A stretch of 64,000 nt of DNA. It comes from Marinobacter sp. es.042. GTDB taxonomy: Bacteria; Pseudomonadota; Gammaproteobacteria; Pseudomonadales; Oleiphilaceae. Positions 36,017 through 44,503 of the stretch are shown here, piece by piece. The stretch is taken from the NCBI RefSeq assembly GCF_900188315.1, contig NZ_LT897781.1, positions 558,001 to 622,000 of the forward strand, written 5' to 3'. The translations under genes and the position numbers were made by a program. The notes under the pieces were generated by a model, which saw only the letters and a program-made list of their open reading frames with translations, had not been told where the DNA came from and made no database searches. Positions within the stretch are counted from its first letter, which is position 1. The number at the start of each line of letters is the position of its first letter.

Positions 36017-37015
36017 ATGTTGGAAAACTCTACTATTCTCGTAACCGGCGGTACTGGCTCTTTTGGCCATAAATTCATCCCTTTGACGCTGGAAAAATAC
36101 AATCCCAAAAAAATAATAGTGTTTTCTCGGGATGAAATGAAACAGTGGGAAATGGCTAAGCTGTTTCAAGGAGATGACCGTCTACGTTTCTTTATAGGCG
36201 ATGTTCGAGACAGGGATCGCCTGTATCGGGCACTTGATGGCGTTGACTATGTTGTGCATGCAGCTGCCACGAAGATCGTACCTACCGCTGAGTACAACCC
36301 TTTTGAGTGTGTAAAAACAAACATTCACGGCGCAATGAATCTGATAGATGCCGCTATTGATAAAGGCGTTAAAGGCGTCGTTGCGCTCTCAACTGATAAA
36401 GCCAGCAGTCCTATCAATCTCTACGGTGCCACCAAGTTGGCCTCAGACAAGCTCTTTGTGGCTGGCAACTCGTATTCTGGTGGACATGAGACCAAATTTT
36501 CTGTGGTGCGATACGGTAACGTCATGGGGTCTCGCGGCTCGGTGATACCCTTCTTCATGTCTATCAAAGAAAAAGGCGTGTTGCCTATAACCGACCCGCG
36601 CATGACACGCTTTATGATCAGTCTGGAACAAGGCGTAGAGTTGGTCTGGCATGCATTCGAAGACATGGTGGGTGGCGAGATTTATGTCAAAAAGATACCG
36701 TCCATGAAGGTAACGGACCTCGCGCAAGTGGTTGCTCCGGATGCAAAGCAGGAAGTGGTTGGAATTCGCCCGGGTGAAAAACTGCATGAACAGATGATCG
36801 GTGCCGAGGATTCCTACTTCACGTATGAATACCCCGAGCATTTTAAAATTTTGCCCAACATTAACGATTGGGGAACATGCGAAAGCCGAATCAAGGACGG
36901 TAAGAGAGTGCCCGAAGGCTTTGTCTATTCAAGCGACAATAATTCGGAATGGATGACTGAAGAAGAACTTCAGGCTTGGATTGATCGTCATAACAACGAA
37001 ATTGGAAAGATCTGA
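36017..37015 (+). CDS. pseB: UDP-GlcNAc 4,6-dehydratase (inverting)
   Basis: A 332-residue short-chain dehydratase starting pseudaminic acid synthesis: UDP-GlcNAc to UDP-2-acetamido-2,6-dideoxy-beta-L-arabino-hex-4-ulose. NAD-binding GGTGSFGHKF, catalytic STDKASSPINLYGATKLASD (Tyr/Lys plus the Asp-Lys pair), and HAAATKIVPTAEYNP, all as in PseB/FlaA1. It starts three bases after wzz. The neighbouring pseC, pseG, pseH and pseI confirm the pathway. Confidence 0.95.
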   Translation: MLENSTILVTGGTGSFGHKFIPLTLEKYNPKKIIVFSRDEMKQWEMAKLFQGDDRLRFFIGDVRDRDRLYRALDGVDYVVHAAATKIVPTAEYNPFECVKTNIHGAMNLIDAAIDKGVKGVVALSTDKASSPINLYGATKLASDKLFVAGNSYSGGHETKFSVVRYGNVMGSRGSVIPFFMSIKEKGVLPITDPRMTRFMISLEQGVELVWHAFEDMVGGEIYVKKIPSMKVTDLAQVVAPDAKQEVVGIRPGEKLHEQMIGAEDSYFTYEYPEHFKILPNINDWGTCESRIKDGKRVPEGFVYSSDNNSEWMTEEELQAWIDRHNNEIGKI

Positions 37016-37017
37016 AA

Positions 37018-38175
37018 ATGATTCCCTACGGCAAGCAAGATATCACTCAGGCCGACATTGACTCTGTGCTTGACGTGCTCCGGTCGGACTTTCTGACTCA
37101 AGGCCCGAAGGTGCCGGAGTTTGAATCAAAGGTAGCTGAACATGTAGGTGCCAAGCATGCGTTGGCCGTGAACAGTGCAACCTCGGCCTTACACATTGCT
37201 TGTCTGAGTCTGGGGTTGGGGCCGGGTGACTGGCTGTGGACATCGCCCGTTACGTTCGTGGCATCTGCCAATTGCGCTCTTTATTGTGGAGCAAAGGTCG
37301 ATTTCATTGATATAGACCCGAAAACCTACAATCTTTGTCCCCAGGCATTGGCTCGCAAACTTGAGAAGGCGGAAGAAGAAGGCCGACTTCCGAAGGTCGT
37401 GGTTGCCGTTCACCTTTGTGGTCAACCCTGTGCGATGTCTGAGATTCATCAGCTTAGTAAACGTTATGGATTCAGGATTATTGAGGATGCGTCGCACGCA
37501 ATCGGAGGCAAATACAAGGGTGAATTCATCGGGGCCAACCGTTACGGCGACATCACGGTTTTCAGTTTCCATCCGGTAAAGATCATTACCACCGCCGAAG
37601 GTGGTATGGCGCTTACCAATGATGATGACCTGGCAAGCCGTATGAATCTTCTCCGGAGTCATGGAATTACCCGAGATTCCGGCCTGATGACTCAGGAACC
37701 TGACGGTCCTTGGTATTACCAGCAAATCGAGTTGGGATTCAATTACCGCATGACCGAGCTACAGGCCGCAATGGGTGTCAGCCAGATGGATCGGCTTGAC
37801 GATTTTGTGGCTCGCAGGCACGAGCTTGCTCAGCGCTACGACGACATGTTGGCGGATTTTCCAGTAATCACACCCTGGCAGCGCCCTGACAGTTACTCCG
37901 GTTTGCATTTGTATGTGATCCGATTGAAGCTGGACGATATCCGTGCATCTCACCGAGAAGTATTCGAATCGCTTCGTCAGTGCGGCATAGGAGTCAACCT
38001 GCACTATATTCCAGTCCATATCCAACCTTATTATCAGGAAATGGGCTTCCAGGCTGATGATTTTCCACAAGCCATGTCATATTACCGGGAAGCTATCAGT
38101 CTGCCGATGTTTCAAGGAATGACCTGTGAGCAGCAAGACCAGGTCATTGAAGCACTGAAGCTGTCGCTGGTATGA
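37018..38175 (+). CDS. pseC: UDP-4-keto-6-deoxy-AltNAc 4-aminotransferase
   Basis: A 385-residue DegT/DnrJ/EryC1 aminotransferase for the second pseudaminic acid step. The N-terminus MIPYGKQDITQADIDSVLDV matches PseC. The PLP lysine lies in FSFHPVKIITTAEGG, the cofactor Asp in IIEDASHAIGG, and GFNYRMTELQAAMG is typical. It follows pseB by two bases and overlaps the next gene by four (ATGA). Confidence 0.95.
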   Translation: MIPYGKQDITQADIDSVLDVLRSDFLTQGPKVPEFESKVAEHVGAKHALAVNSATSALHIACLSLGLGPGDWLWTSPVTFVASANCALYCGAKVDFIDIDPKTYNLCPQALARKLEKAEEEGRLPKVVVAVHLCGQPCAMSEIHQLSKRYGFRIIEDASHAIGGKYKGEFIGANRYGDITVFSFHPVKIITTAEGGMALTNDDDLASRMNLLRSHGITRDSGLMTQEPDGPWYYQQIELGFNYRMTELQAAMGVSQMDRLDDFVARRHELAQRYDDMLADFPVITPWQRPDSYSGLHLYVIRLKLDDIRASHREVFESLRQCGIGVNLHYIPVHIQPYYQEMGFQADDFPQAMSYYREAISLPMFQGMTCEQQDQVIEALKLSLV

Positions 38176-39803
38176 AAGTCAGGTTGTGTTTGCAGGCGCG
38201 AACAAACTCATCGCGTCTCCCAGCAAAAATCCTGCTACCGGTAGGCGGGATCCCTCTTATCGTTCTGGCAGCGCTGCGTGCTGGTAATACTGGCCACCCG
38301 GTTACGGTTTTGACCTCTCGTGAGGCTTCGGACGATTTATTATGTGACGTGCTGTCGAGATGGAATATTTCCTACTACAGGGGTGATTTGACGAATACCC
38401 TCAAACGTTTTGTCGATTCCACAGAAGAGCTCGATGATGAGCATGTGGTTGTTCGTCTGACTGGTGACAATGTGTTCCCGGACGGCGAATTCATTGATGA
38501 GATGCTTGCAGATTTTCAGTCCAGAAACCTACCGTATCTTGGCTGTGGTGGTGAAAAATCCGGGCTTCCTTATGGCGTAAGCGCGGAGATTACCAGGGTT
38601 GGCTATCTCAGGGAGGCCAAGGAAGAGTCCGAGTCTCCGTTCGACCGGGAACATGTTACGCCGTGGATTATTGAAAAATATGGCCGCTCCACCTTTGAGA
38701 AGTATCGCACGCTTGGCATGTCTCACTATCGGTGTACCGTTGACACCCTGGACGACTATCTGAGGGTTGCTCAATTATTTGGGAGTCTGGCTGTGCCGGA
38801 AGAAACACCTCTTGGGACTCTTCTGGATAAGCTGAAGAGTGAGTCTGGTGACATTGTGACGCACAGAGCGGCCAGCAGGCTTGTTCTGGGCACCGCACAG
38901 TTCGGTTTGAACTACGGTATTGCCAACAAGACCGGCCGGCCCCATCAGGATGTGGTAACAGATCTGGTGCAAACCGCTATCCGCAATGGTGTCCAGTTTC
39001 TTGATACTGCTCGAGCCTATGGGAAGAGTGAGAAAGTACTGAAAAGTGCGCTAGCGGGAGGTTGGTGCTCCAGAGCGACCGTAATGACCAAGCTGTCACC
39101 AATGGATGACTGCCCAGATGACGCCTCGCCCGAGGTAGTGGCGGCATTCGTGGAACGAAGCGTATTCGAATCCTGTACCTCCCTGGGTGTGTCAAGGCTT
39201 GATGTTTTGATGCTACACAGAGCCTCACACTTGACCGCTTGGAACGGCGGCGTCTTGGCTAACCTGGATCAGCTCAAGAATAGCGGGCTCATCGAAAAGC
39301 TGGGTGTTTCGGTGCAGTCCCCTGAAGAGGCCATGAGCGCCCTCGAGTATGATGCGGTTTCGGTTCTTCAGATGCCTTTCAACATACTGGATTTCCGCTG
39401 GGAATCAGTGATCGCCCGGATCGCTGAAGTGCGCAGGCAACGCAGCCTGACTGTGCATGTTCGCAGCGCACTCTTGCAGGGTTTGTTGACGACAGCCCAG
39501 ACTGGCTTGTGGAAGAGGGCCAAGTGTAAGAGCCCGAATAAGGTGATCGCCTGGCTCCACCAAAGGGCCAATCAGCACTGCGATGGCGATGTGGTGGAGT
39601 TATGCCTGCGTTTTGCCATCTCTCAAGAGTGGGCGGATGGAGTTGTGCTTGGTCTGGACACGAAGAGCCAACTGCTTCAAAACCTGAAGATTGTTGAAAA
39701 AGACAAGTGGCCGGCCGATCTATTAAGAGAAATGGTAGAAAACCGCCCCTCTGTCCCAGCAGAAACGCTTGATCCTGCTAAATGGGAAAAAACCAATGCC
39801 TGA
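38172..39803 (+). CDS. pseF: Fusion: nonulosonic acid cytidylyltransferase (PseF/SpsF-like) + aldo/keto reductase
   Basis: A 543-residue two-domain protein. Residues 1 to ~225 are an SpsF/PseF-like nucleotidyltransferase (LCLQARTNSSRLPAKILLP; RLTGDNVFPD; TVDTLDDYLRV), predicted to make the CMP-activated sugar acid. Residues ~236-520 are an aldo/keto reductase (RLVLGTAQFGLNYGI) with the tetrad visible as D278, Y283, K307 and H349 (LMLHRAS). The reductase is not needed for ordinary pseudaminic acid synthesis. Overlap with pseC and the next gene suggests tight coupling. The substrate of the reductase is unknown. Confidence 0.88.
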   Translation: MKVRLCLQARTNSSRLPAKILLPVGGIPLIVLAALRAGNTGHPVTVLTSREASDDLLCDVLSRWNISYYRGDLTNTLKRFVDSTEELDDEHVVVRLTGDNVFPDGEFIDEMLADFQSRNLPYLGCGGEKSGLPYGVSAEITRVGYLREAKEESESPFDREHVTPWIIEKYGRSTFEKYRTLGMSHYRCTVDTLDDYLRVAQLFGSLAVPEETPLGTLLDKLKSESGDIVTHRAASRLVLGTAQFGLNYGIANKTGRPHQDVVTDLVQTAIRNGVQFLDTARAYGKSEKVLKSALAGGWCSRATVMTKLSPMDDCPDDASPEVVAAFVERSVFESCTSLGVSRLDVLMLHRASHLTAWNGGVLANLDQLKNSGLIEKLGVSVQSPEEAMSALEYDAVSVLQMPFNILDFRWESVIARIAEVRRQRSLTVHVRSALLQGLLTTAQTGLWKRAKCKSPNKVIAWLHQRANQHCDGDVVELCLRFAISQEWADGVVLGLDTKSQLLQNLKIVEKDKWPADLLREMVENRPSVPAETLDPAKWEKTNA

Positions 39804-40596
39804 TATGCAGAGAAAGCTATCCCTCGAAGGTAAGAACGTTTTAGTAACAGGTGCAACTGGGTATCTCGGGCGAGCAATGGTTCTAGGATTGTCAGAGCTG
39901 GGAGCTCGAACCTTCGTCAATGGCCGGGATCGTTCAAGCGTTTCGAGACTTGTTGAAGAGTTGCGAGCTGCGGATTTGGTTGCGGAGCCGGCTGTGTTCG
40001 ATATCAATAATGAAGCGGCTGTTCAGGCATGGTTTGAAGAAATCGGTGATATGCCATTGCATGGCCTCGTTAACAACGCCTACGCAGGCGGAGCTGGCTC
40101 GATAGAAACATCTTCTGATACGGAGTTTCGAAACAGCTACGAGATTGCGCTGGTCTCTGCGAACAGGTTGCTTCGCGAAGCTTTGCCCAGCCTGCGAACT
40201 GCGGTAAGTGAAACGGGCGCGGCCTCAGTTGTGAACATTGGGTCAATGTACGGAATAGTCAGCCCGGACCACCGGATATATCCCGGCAAACACGCGGTTA
40301 ATCCCCCATTTTACGGTTCTGCGAAAGCTGCACTCATTCAGTGGACACGTTATGCCGCTTGTGAGTTCGGCGCTGAGGGGATCAGGGTGAATGCAGTTTC
40401 CCCTGGGCCCTTTCCTTCCTCTTCTGTACAGGCCTCCAATCCCAAGTTTGTGGAAACCTTGGCAGGCAAAGTTCCCATGGGAAGAATTGGGCAGGCCGAC
40501 GAGCTCCAGGGGCCCTTATCATTTTTGATTTCTGATGCTTCAAGCTTTGTGAATGGAGCCAATCTGGTCGTAGATGGAGGATGGACGTGCTGGTAG
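39796..40596 (+). CDS. SDR family oxidoreductase in the pse operon
   Basis: A 266-residue classical short-chain dehydrogenase. NAD(P)-binding TGATGYLGRAM, NNAYAG, catalytic Ser in NIGSMYGIVSP, Tyr-Lys in PPFYGSAKAALIQW, and C-terminal NLVVDGGWTCW. The frame opens at 39769 but the ATG at 39796 fits the neighbouring stop (eight-base overlap). Similar SDRs accompany some nonulosonic-acid clusters. It may work with the aldo/keto reductase domain of the preceding gene to alter the sugar, but no reaction can be read from sequence. Confidence 0.85.
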   Translation: MPDMQRKLSLEGKNVLVTGATGYLGRAMVLGLSELGARTFVNGRDRSSVSRLVEELRAADLVAEPAVFDINNEAAVQAWFEEIGDMPLHGLVNNAYAGGAGSIETSSDTEFRNSYEIALVSANRLLREALPSLRTAVSETGAASVVNIGSMYGIVSPDHRIYPGKHAVNPPFYGSAKAALIQWTRYAACEFGAEGIRVNAVSPGPFPSSSVQASNPKFVETLAGKVPMGRIGQADELQGPLSFLISDASSFVNGANLVVDGGWTCW

Positions 40597-41696
40597 CGTT
40601 TCGCGCTGACGCGTCAGTCCAAATTGGTACCGGCCACGTCATGCGCTGCCTGACCCTCGCTGACGAGCTTGCAGGTCTGGGGCATCATTGTCTTTTTATT
40701 TGTCGCGATCACGAGGGGCATTTAGGGGAACTGATCCAGAGAAAGGGGTTCGAGTTATGCATGCTGAAGAATCACGTTGGTCTCTGTAGTGAATCGGGCG
40801 AAACCGGAGATAGCCAATATTCGGAGTGGTTGGGAGTTTCCTGGGAAAAAGATAGCAAAGAAACGCAGGAGCTGCTTGCAGGGAGAAAGGCATCTTGGGT
40901 GGTTGTAGATCACTACGCACTAGATGTTCGTTGGGAGCGTGAAATAGCTGAGCATTCTGAACAGATTATGGTGATTGACGACCTAGCGGATCGTGAGCAC
41001 GACTGCGCAGTATTGCTTGATCAGAACCTCGGACGTTTTCATAGGGACTATAATGGGCTGGTACCTTCACAAACCCTGCGTCTAATCGGGCCGCACTATG
41101 CGTTACTGCGCTCAGAGTTCCATGAGCTTCGGGGTGAATTTCTAGAGCGACGGCAAGCGATGCAATGCCGCCGGATTCTAATTTCGCTGGGTGGGGTGGA
41201 TCAAACCAACGTTACAAGCCAGGTATTGTCCGCGCTAGAATCCTCTTCGTTACCTTCCTCAGCGAAGCTGGACATTGTGTTGAGCTCCTCTGCACCCGCG
41301 CTTGAGGAAGTTAGATATAAAGCAGTGCATTCCCGATTCGAAGTAGCGGTAAATGTGAACGTGACCAATATGGCGGAGCGAATGTGCTGGGCGGATCTTT
41401 CTATTGGGGCCGCAGGTAGCACATCCTGGGAGCGGTGTTGTTTGGGGCTTCCGGCTGTGCTGGTAGTCCTTGCTCAGAATCAGGTAGCCGGTGCAGCAGC
41501 CTTGGAAGCATCTGGCGCTGCAATAAAGATTGATGACACGAAGCAGCTTCACGAAGCCTTTCGTTCCTTATGGGCGGCACTTTCCGATCCCAGCCGGCTC
41601 GAGCGGATGAGTAAGGCGGCCGCCGCCATCACTGATGGCTTGGGCGTGTCCCGAGTTGTTCAAGCAATGAATGTGGCAGGCAGTAGAGATCAGTGA
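40581..41696 (+). CDS. pseG: UDP-2,4-diacetamido-2,4,6-trideoxy-beta-L-altropyranose hydrolase
   Basis: A 371-residue GT-B-like hydrolase that releases UDP in the fourth pseudaminic acid step. FRADASVQIGTGHVMRCLTL is the N-terminal PseG signature; VVVDHYALDVRWE, MVIDDLADREHDCAVLLDQN and the C-terminal AAGSTSWERCCLGLPAV are also typical. GGAGG abuts the ATG at 40581; a GTG at 40587 has better spacing and may be the real start. It overlaps the SDR gene by 16 bases and pseH by four. Confidence 0.94.
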   Translation: MDVLVAFRADASVQIGTGHVMRCLTLADELAGLGHHCLFICRDHEGHLGELIQRKGFELCMLKNHVGLCSESGETGDSQYSEWLGVSWEKDSKETQELLAGRKASWVVVDHYALDVRWEREIAEHSEQIMVIDDLADREHDCAVLLDQNLGRFHRDYNGLVPSQTLRLIGPHYALLRSEFHELRGEFLERRQAMQCRRILISLGGVDQTNVTSQVLSALESSSLPSSAKLDIVLSSSAPALEEVRYKAVHSRFEVAVNVNVTNMAERMCWADLSIGAAGSTSWERCCLGLPAVLVVLAQNQVAGAAALEASGAAIKIDDTKQLHEAFRSLWAALSDPSRLERMSKAAAAITDGLGVSRVVQAMNVAGSRDQ

Positions 41697-42205
41697 CGTA
41701 TCAGACTCTTCGACCAATGACCGAGAAAGACCTTGAGCGGATCTTGCAGTGGCGCAATCATTCAGAAGTGCGACGCTACATGTACACTACTCATGAGATT
41801 TGCCTGGAAGAACATCGCAAGTGGTTCATTAATGCAAGTACAAACCCAGCCATAGAACTTCTTATCTATGAGAAAAATGGGGAAGCGCAAGGTTTCGTTA
41901 ATATAACCCGTTCACGTTGCTCGGAAGTGGCGGACTGGGGGTTTTACTTGTCGCCGGACGCTCCGAAAGGTAGCGGCGAGGATTTGGGCCGAGGTGCACT
42001 CAACTATGCGTTCGCTCAGCTAGGTCTGCACAAGGTATGTGGGCAAGCGCTCGGTTTTAATATGCGTTCGATTGCCTTTCATAAGCGATTGGGATTTATC
42101 GAGGAAGGTCGTCTGCGTGATCAGCATTTTGATGGCAACCAATTTCACGATGTCGTGTGTTTTGGTCTTCTGAATCGCGAATGGCAAGCACAGCCTAAGG
42201 ATTGA
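41693..42205 (+). CDS. pseH: GNAT N-acetyltransferase (PseH)
   Basis: A 170-residue GNAT enzyme that acetylates the 4-amino group of UDP-4-amino-4,6-dideoxy-AltNAc. Family features: RPMTEKDLERILQWRNHSEV at the start, VADWGFYLSPDAPKGSGEDL around the acetyl-CoA loop, and HKVCGQALGFNMRSIAFHKR near the end. The ATGA overlap with pseG and three-base spacing to pseI show operon structure. In some strains this acyltransferase uses other acyl groups; that cannot be told here. Confidence 0.9.
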   Translation: MTYQTLRPMTEKDLERILQWRNHSEVRRYMYTTHEICLEEHRKWFINASTNPAIELLIYEKNGEAQGFVNITRSRCSEVADWGFYLSPDAPKGSGEDLGRGALNYAFAQLGLHKVCGQALGFNMRSIAFHKRLGFIEEGRLRDQHFDGNQFHDVVCFGLLNREWQAQPKD

Positions 42206-42208
42206 ACA

Positions 42209-43267
42209 ATGAACGAACCCAAGCTCACAATCGCCGGCCGGGAAATTTCCCATCATCAGCCGCCGTACGTCATCGCTGAGCTTTCAGCCAACCACAACGG
42301 AAAACTGGAAACCGCGCTGAATATTGTCGAAGAAGCGGCGAAGGCAGGTGCGGATGCTGTTAAGCTGCAAACTTACCGTCCAGATACCATCACGTTGGAT
42401 TCCGATGCAGAGGAATTCAGGATTAAAGGCGGTCTTTGGGATGGTCGAACGCTCTACGAGCTATATGAAGAAGCACATATGCCTTGGGATTGGCATAAAC
42501 CATTGTTTGATCATGCTCGAAAGATCGGCATACCGATTTTTAGTTCTCCATTCGACACATCTGCTGTCGATCTCCTTGAGGATCTCAATGCTCCCGCTTA
42601 TAAAATTGCGTCCTTTGAGGCCGTAGACTTGCCTTTGATTCGATACGTTGCGGCGACCGGCAAGCCTATGATTATTTCTACGGGTATGGCCGACGCAGAG
42701 GAGATTGAAGAGGCTATCAATGCAGCTCGAGATGGCGGCTGTGAAGAGTTGGCAATCTTGCACTGTGTGAGCGGATACCCTGCTCCTGCAGAGGATTATA
42801 ACCTTGAAACTATTCGAGACATGATCGAACGATTCGGTTTGGTAACTGGCCTTTCGGATCACACCTTAGATAATACCACAGCAATCGCGAGTGTAGTGCT
42901 TGGTGCATCGATCATTGAAAAACACTTCACCCTTGATCGCAAAGGCGGCGGGCCAGACGATAGCTTCTCCCTGGAACCAACTGAGCTTGCCGCGTTGTGT
43001 CGGGATAGTAAGGTTGCGTGGCGAGCTGTCGGAGAGGTTGATTATGGGCGGAAATCAAGTGAGCAGGGGAATGCTCAATTTAGACGCTCGTTGTATTTTG
43101 TAAGAAGTATGAAAAAGGGAGAAACGATTACAGAAGATTGTATCCGAAGCGTTAGACCAGGATTCGGAATGGCTCCCAAATTTAAAGAAACGCTGATTGG
43201 AAAAAAGGTTAATGTTGATGTTAAGGAAATGACTGCAGTTCAAAATTCCATGATCTCCGGGAAATAA
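42209..43267 (+). CDS. pseI: Pseudaminic acid synthase
   Basis: A 352-residue NeuB-family synthase that condenses 2,4-diacetamido-2,4,6-trideoxy-altrose with PEP to give pseudaminic acid. Seen: YVIAELSANHNGKLETAL, VKLQTYRPDTITLD, FSSPFDTSAVDLLED, YKIASFEAVDLPLIR, TGLSDHTLDNT and EKHFTLDRKGGGPDD; the C-terminal ~60 residues form the SAF/antifreeze-like domain. ELSANHNG and TYRPDTITLD are PseI-like. It closes the pse set; base composition becomes AT-rich immediately downstream. Confidence 0.93.
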   Translation: MNEPKLTIAGREISHHQPPYVIAELSANHNGKLETALNIVEEAAKAGADAVKLQTYRPDTITLDSDAEEFRIKGGLWDGRTLYELYEEAHMPWDWHKPLFDHARKIGIPIFSSPFDTSAVDLLEDLNAPAYKIASFEAVDLPLIRYVAATGKPMIISTGMADAEEIEEAINAARDGGCEELAILHCVSGYPAPAEDYNLETIRDMIERFGLVTGLSDHTLDNTTAIASVVLGASIIEKHFTLDRKGGGPDDSFSLEPTELAALCRDSKVAWRAVGEVDYGRKSSEQGNAQFRRSLYFVRSMKKGETITEDCIRSVRPGFGMAPKFKETLIGKKVNVDVKEMTAVQNSMISGK

Positions 43268-43280
43268 GGAAGCTTCAATA

Positions 43281-44483
43281 GTGCAATTCTCGGTTGGTTT
43301 AGGCACTCAAACGAGGGCATTTTTCCCTGCGCTAATCCTGTATGCCTCAACGCTGTTCTTTGCCAGTTATTTTGTTGAAGTTGCACTTCTCTCAATATTT
43401 CTTGTCGTTTCCTTAGTAATAAACGCCAATTCGGCTGGCCTGAAAATTAAAAGGCTACCTTTTGAATTAGTAACGTTATTATCTGCCTATGTCATACTGT
43501 CAATAATTTACGTTTTCTGGAAAAGTGATCATAGTTTAGTTGGCTCAAACCCAGTGTTAGGTGTGACTTTATTAACTATAATGGTAGTGTCGTCTGGGCT
43601 TTTGAGTAAAGATGTGCTTTACGTTTTTCTTATTCTATGTGCTTTTGAGTCCATTTTGGCAGTTGGCCAGTATATATCTGGAACTCCCTATTTCTTTGAT
43701 GCCCAGCTTGTGGGTCGTGAATCCCTGAACTCTTCGGATATCTATGGCCTTTACAGTGAGAAGGTTTTAGGTCTTGGCTATTCCTCAACCCAACTATCTG
43801 CAAAAATAATCTTCGCGCTTTGCGCTTTTATTGGGAAAGGAGGAAAGCCAAGCACCGCACTTCTTGCTATTTTAATGGCTGGGAGTTTGGTCACCTTCTC
43901 CAGAGCGGGCGTTTTATCATTATCGATTATTGTATTTTATTTATTTTACGCTCGTGGGTTGATTCATAAATTTTTTGCTGTTACTTCGGCTGTTTTGGTT
44001 TTAATACTCTTCTATAATTATTTAGAAACCATCTTTTTGAAAAATAATGAATTTTCTTCAATTTTTAGTGGAGAGCTAGATTTTTCTGTGATTCTGACAG
44101 GTAGGCTTGATATTTGGCGCCAAGCCTGGGATTTTTGGTTGCACAATTTTGTTTTTGGCGGTGTCGGAGTTTCTCAAGCGTTTGAGAAGGTAAATGGAGA
44201 GGCAAATGCACACAATACCTTTCTTTATATTTTGAGTAAGGGGGGGATATTTCTATTAATTCCCTATTTGCTTATTATGATCGCAATTGCAAGGAAAGTG
44301 CCTTTCTTAGTTTTTATTTCCTTGTTGTTATTTTCAACGTTTGGATCAATGTTCGGGTCATATCTATCTTATTATGAAGTGATAATTTTTTCGCTTCTCT
44401 ATCCTTCCGGTAAGGGCAGGTCAATTAGCATGAATAAGATCGATACGGTTGAGGTTCAGTCGCTGCGCAATGTTCAAGCTTGA
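43281..44483 (+). CDS. O-antigen polymerase-like membrane protein (Wzy candidate)
   Basis: A 400-residue protein with ~10-11 hydrophobic helices and a larger periplasmic loop containing GVGVSQAFEKVNGEANAHNT, the conserved Wzy_C region (His-Asn near the loop end). The start is GTG after AAGGA. It is markedly more AT-rich than the pse genes, which is usual for polymerase genes of polysaccharide loci. Sequence divergence among Wzy proteins makes the specific name tentative, but layout and position support it. Confidence 0.75.
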   Translation: MQFSVGLGTQTRAFFPALILYASTLFFASYFVEVALLSIFLVVSLVINANSAGLKIKRLPFELVTLLSAYVILSIIYVFWKSDHSLVGSNPVLGVTLLTIMVVSSGLLSKDVLYVFLILCAFESILAVGQYISGTPYFFDAQLVGRESLNSSDIYGLYSEKVLGLGYSSTQLSAKIIFALCAFIGKGGKPSTALLAILMAGSLVTFSRAGVLSLSIIVFYLFYARGLIHKFFAVTSAVLVLILFYNYLETIFLKNNEFSSIFSGELDFSVILTGRLDIWRQAWDFWLHNFVFGGVGVSQAFEKVNGEANAHNTFLYILSKGGIFLLIPYLLIMIAIARKVPFLVFISLLLFSTFGSMFGSYLSYYEVIIFSLLYPSGKGRSISMNKIDTVEVQSLRNVQA

Positions 44484-44503
44484 ACGTCAATAAAGGTTCA
44501 CGC

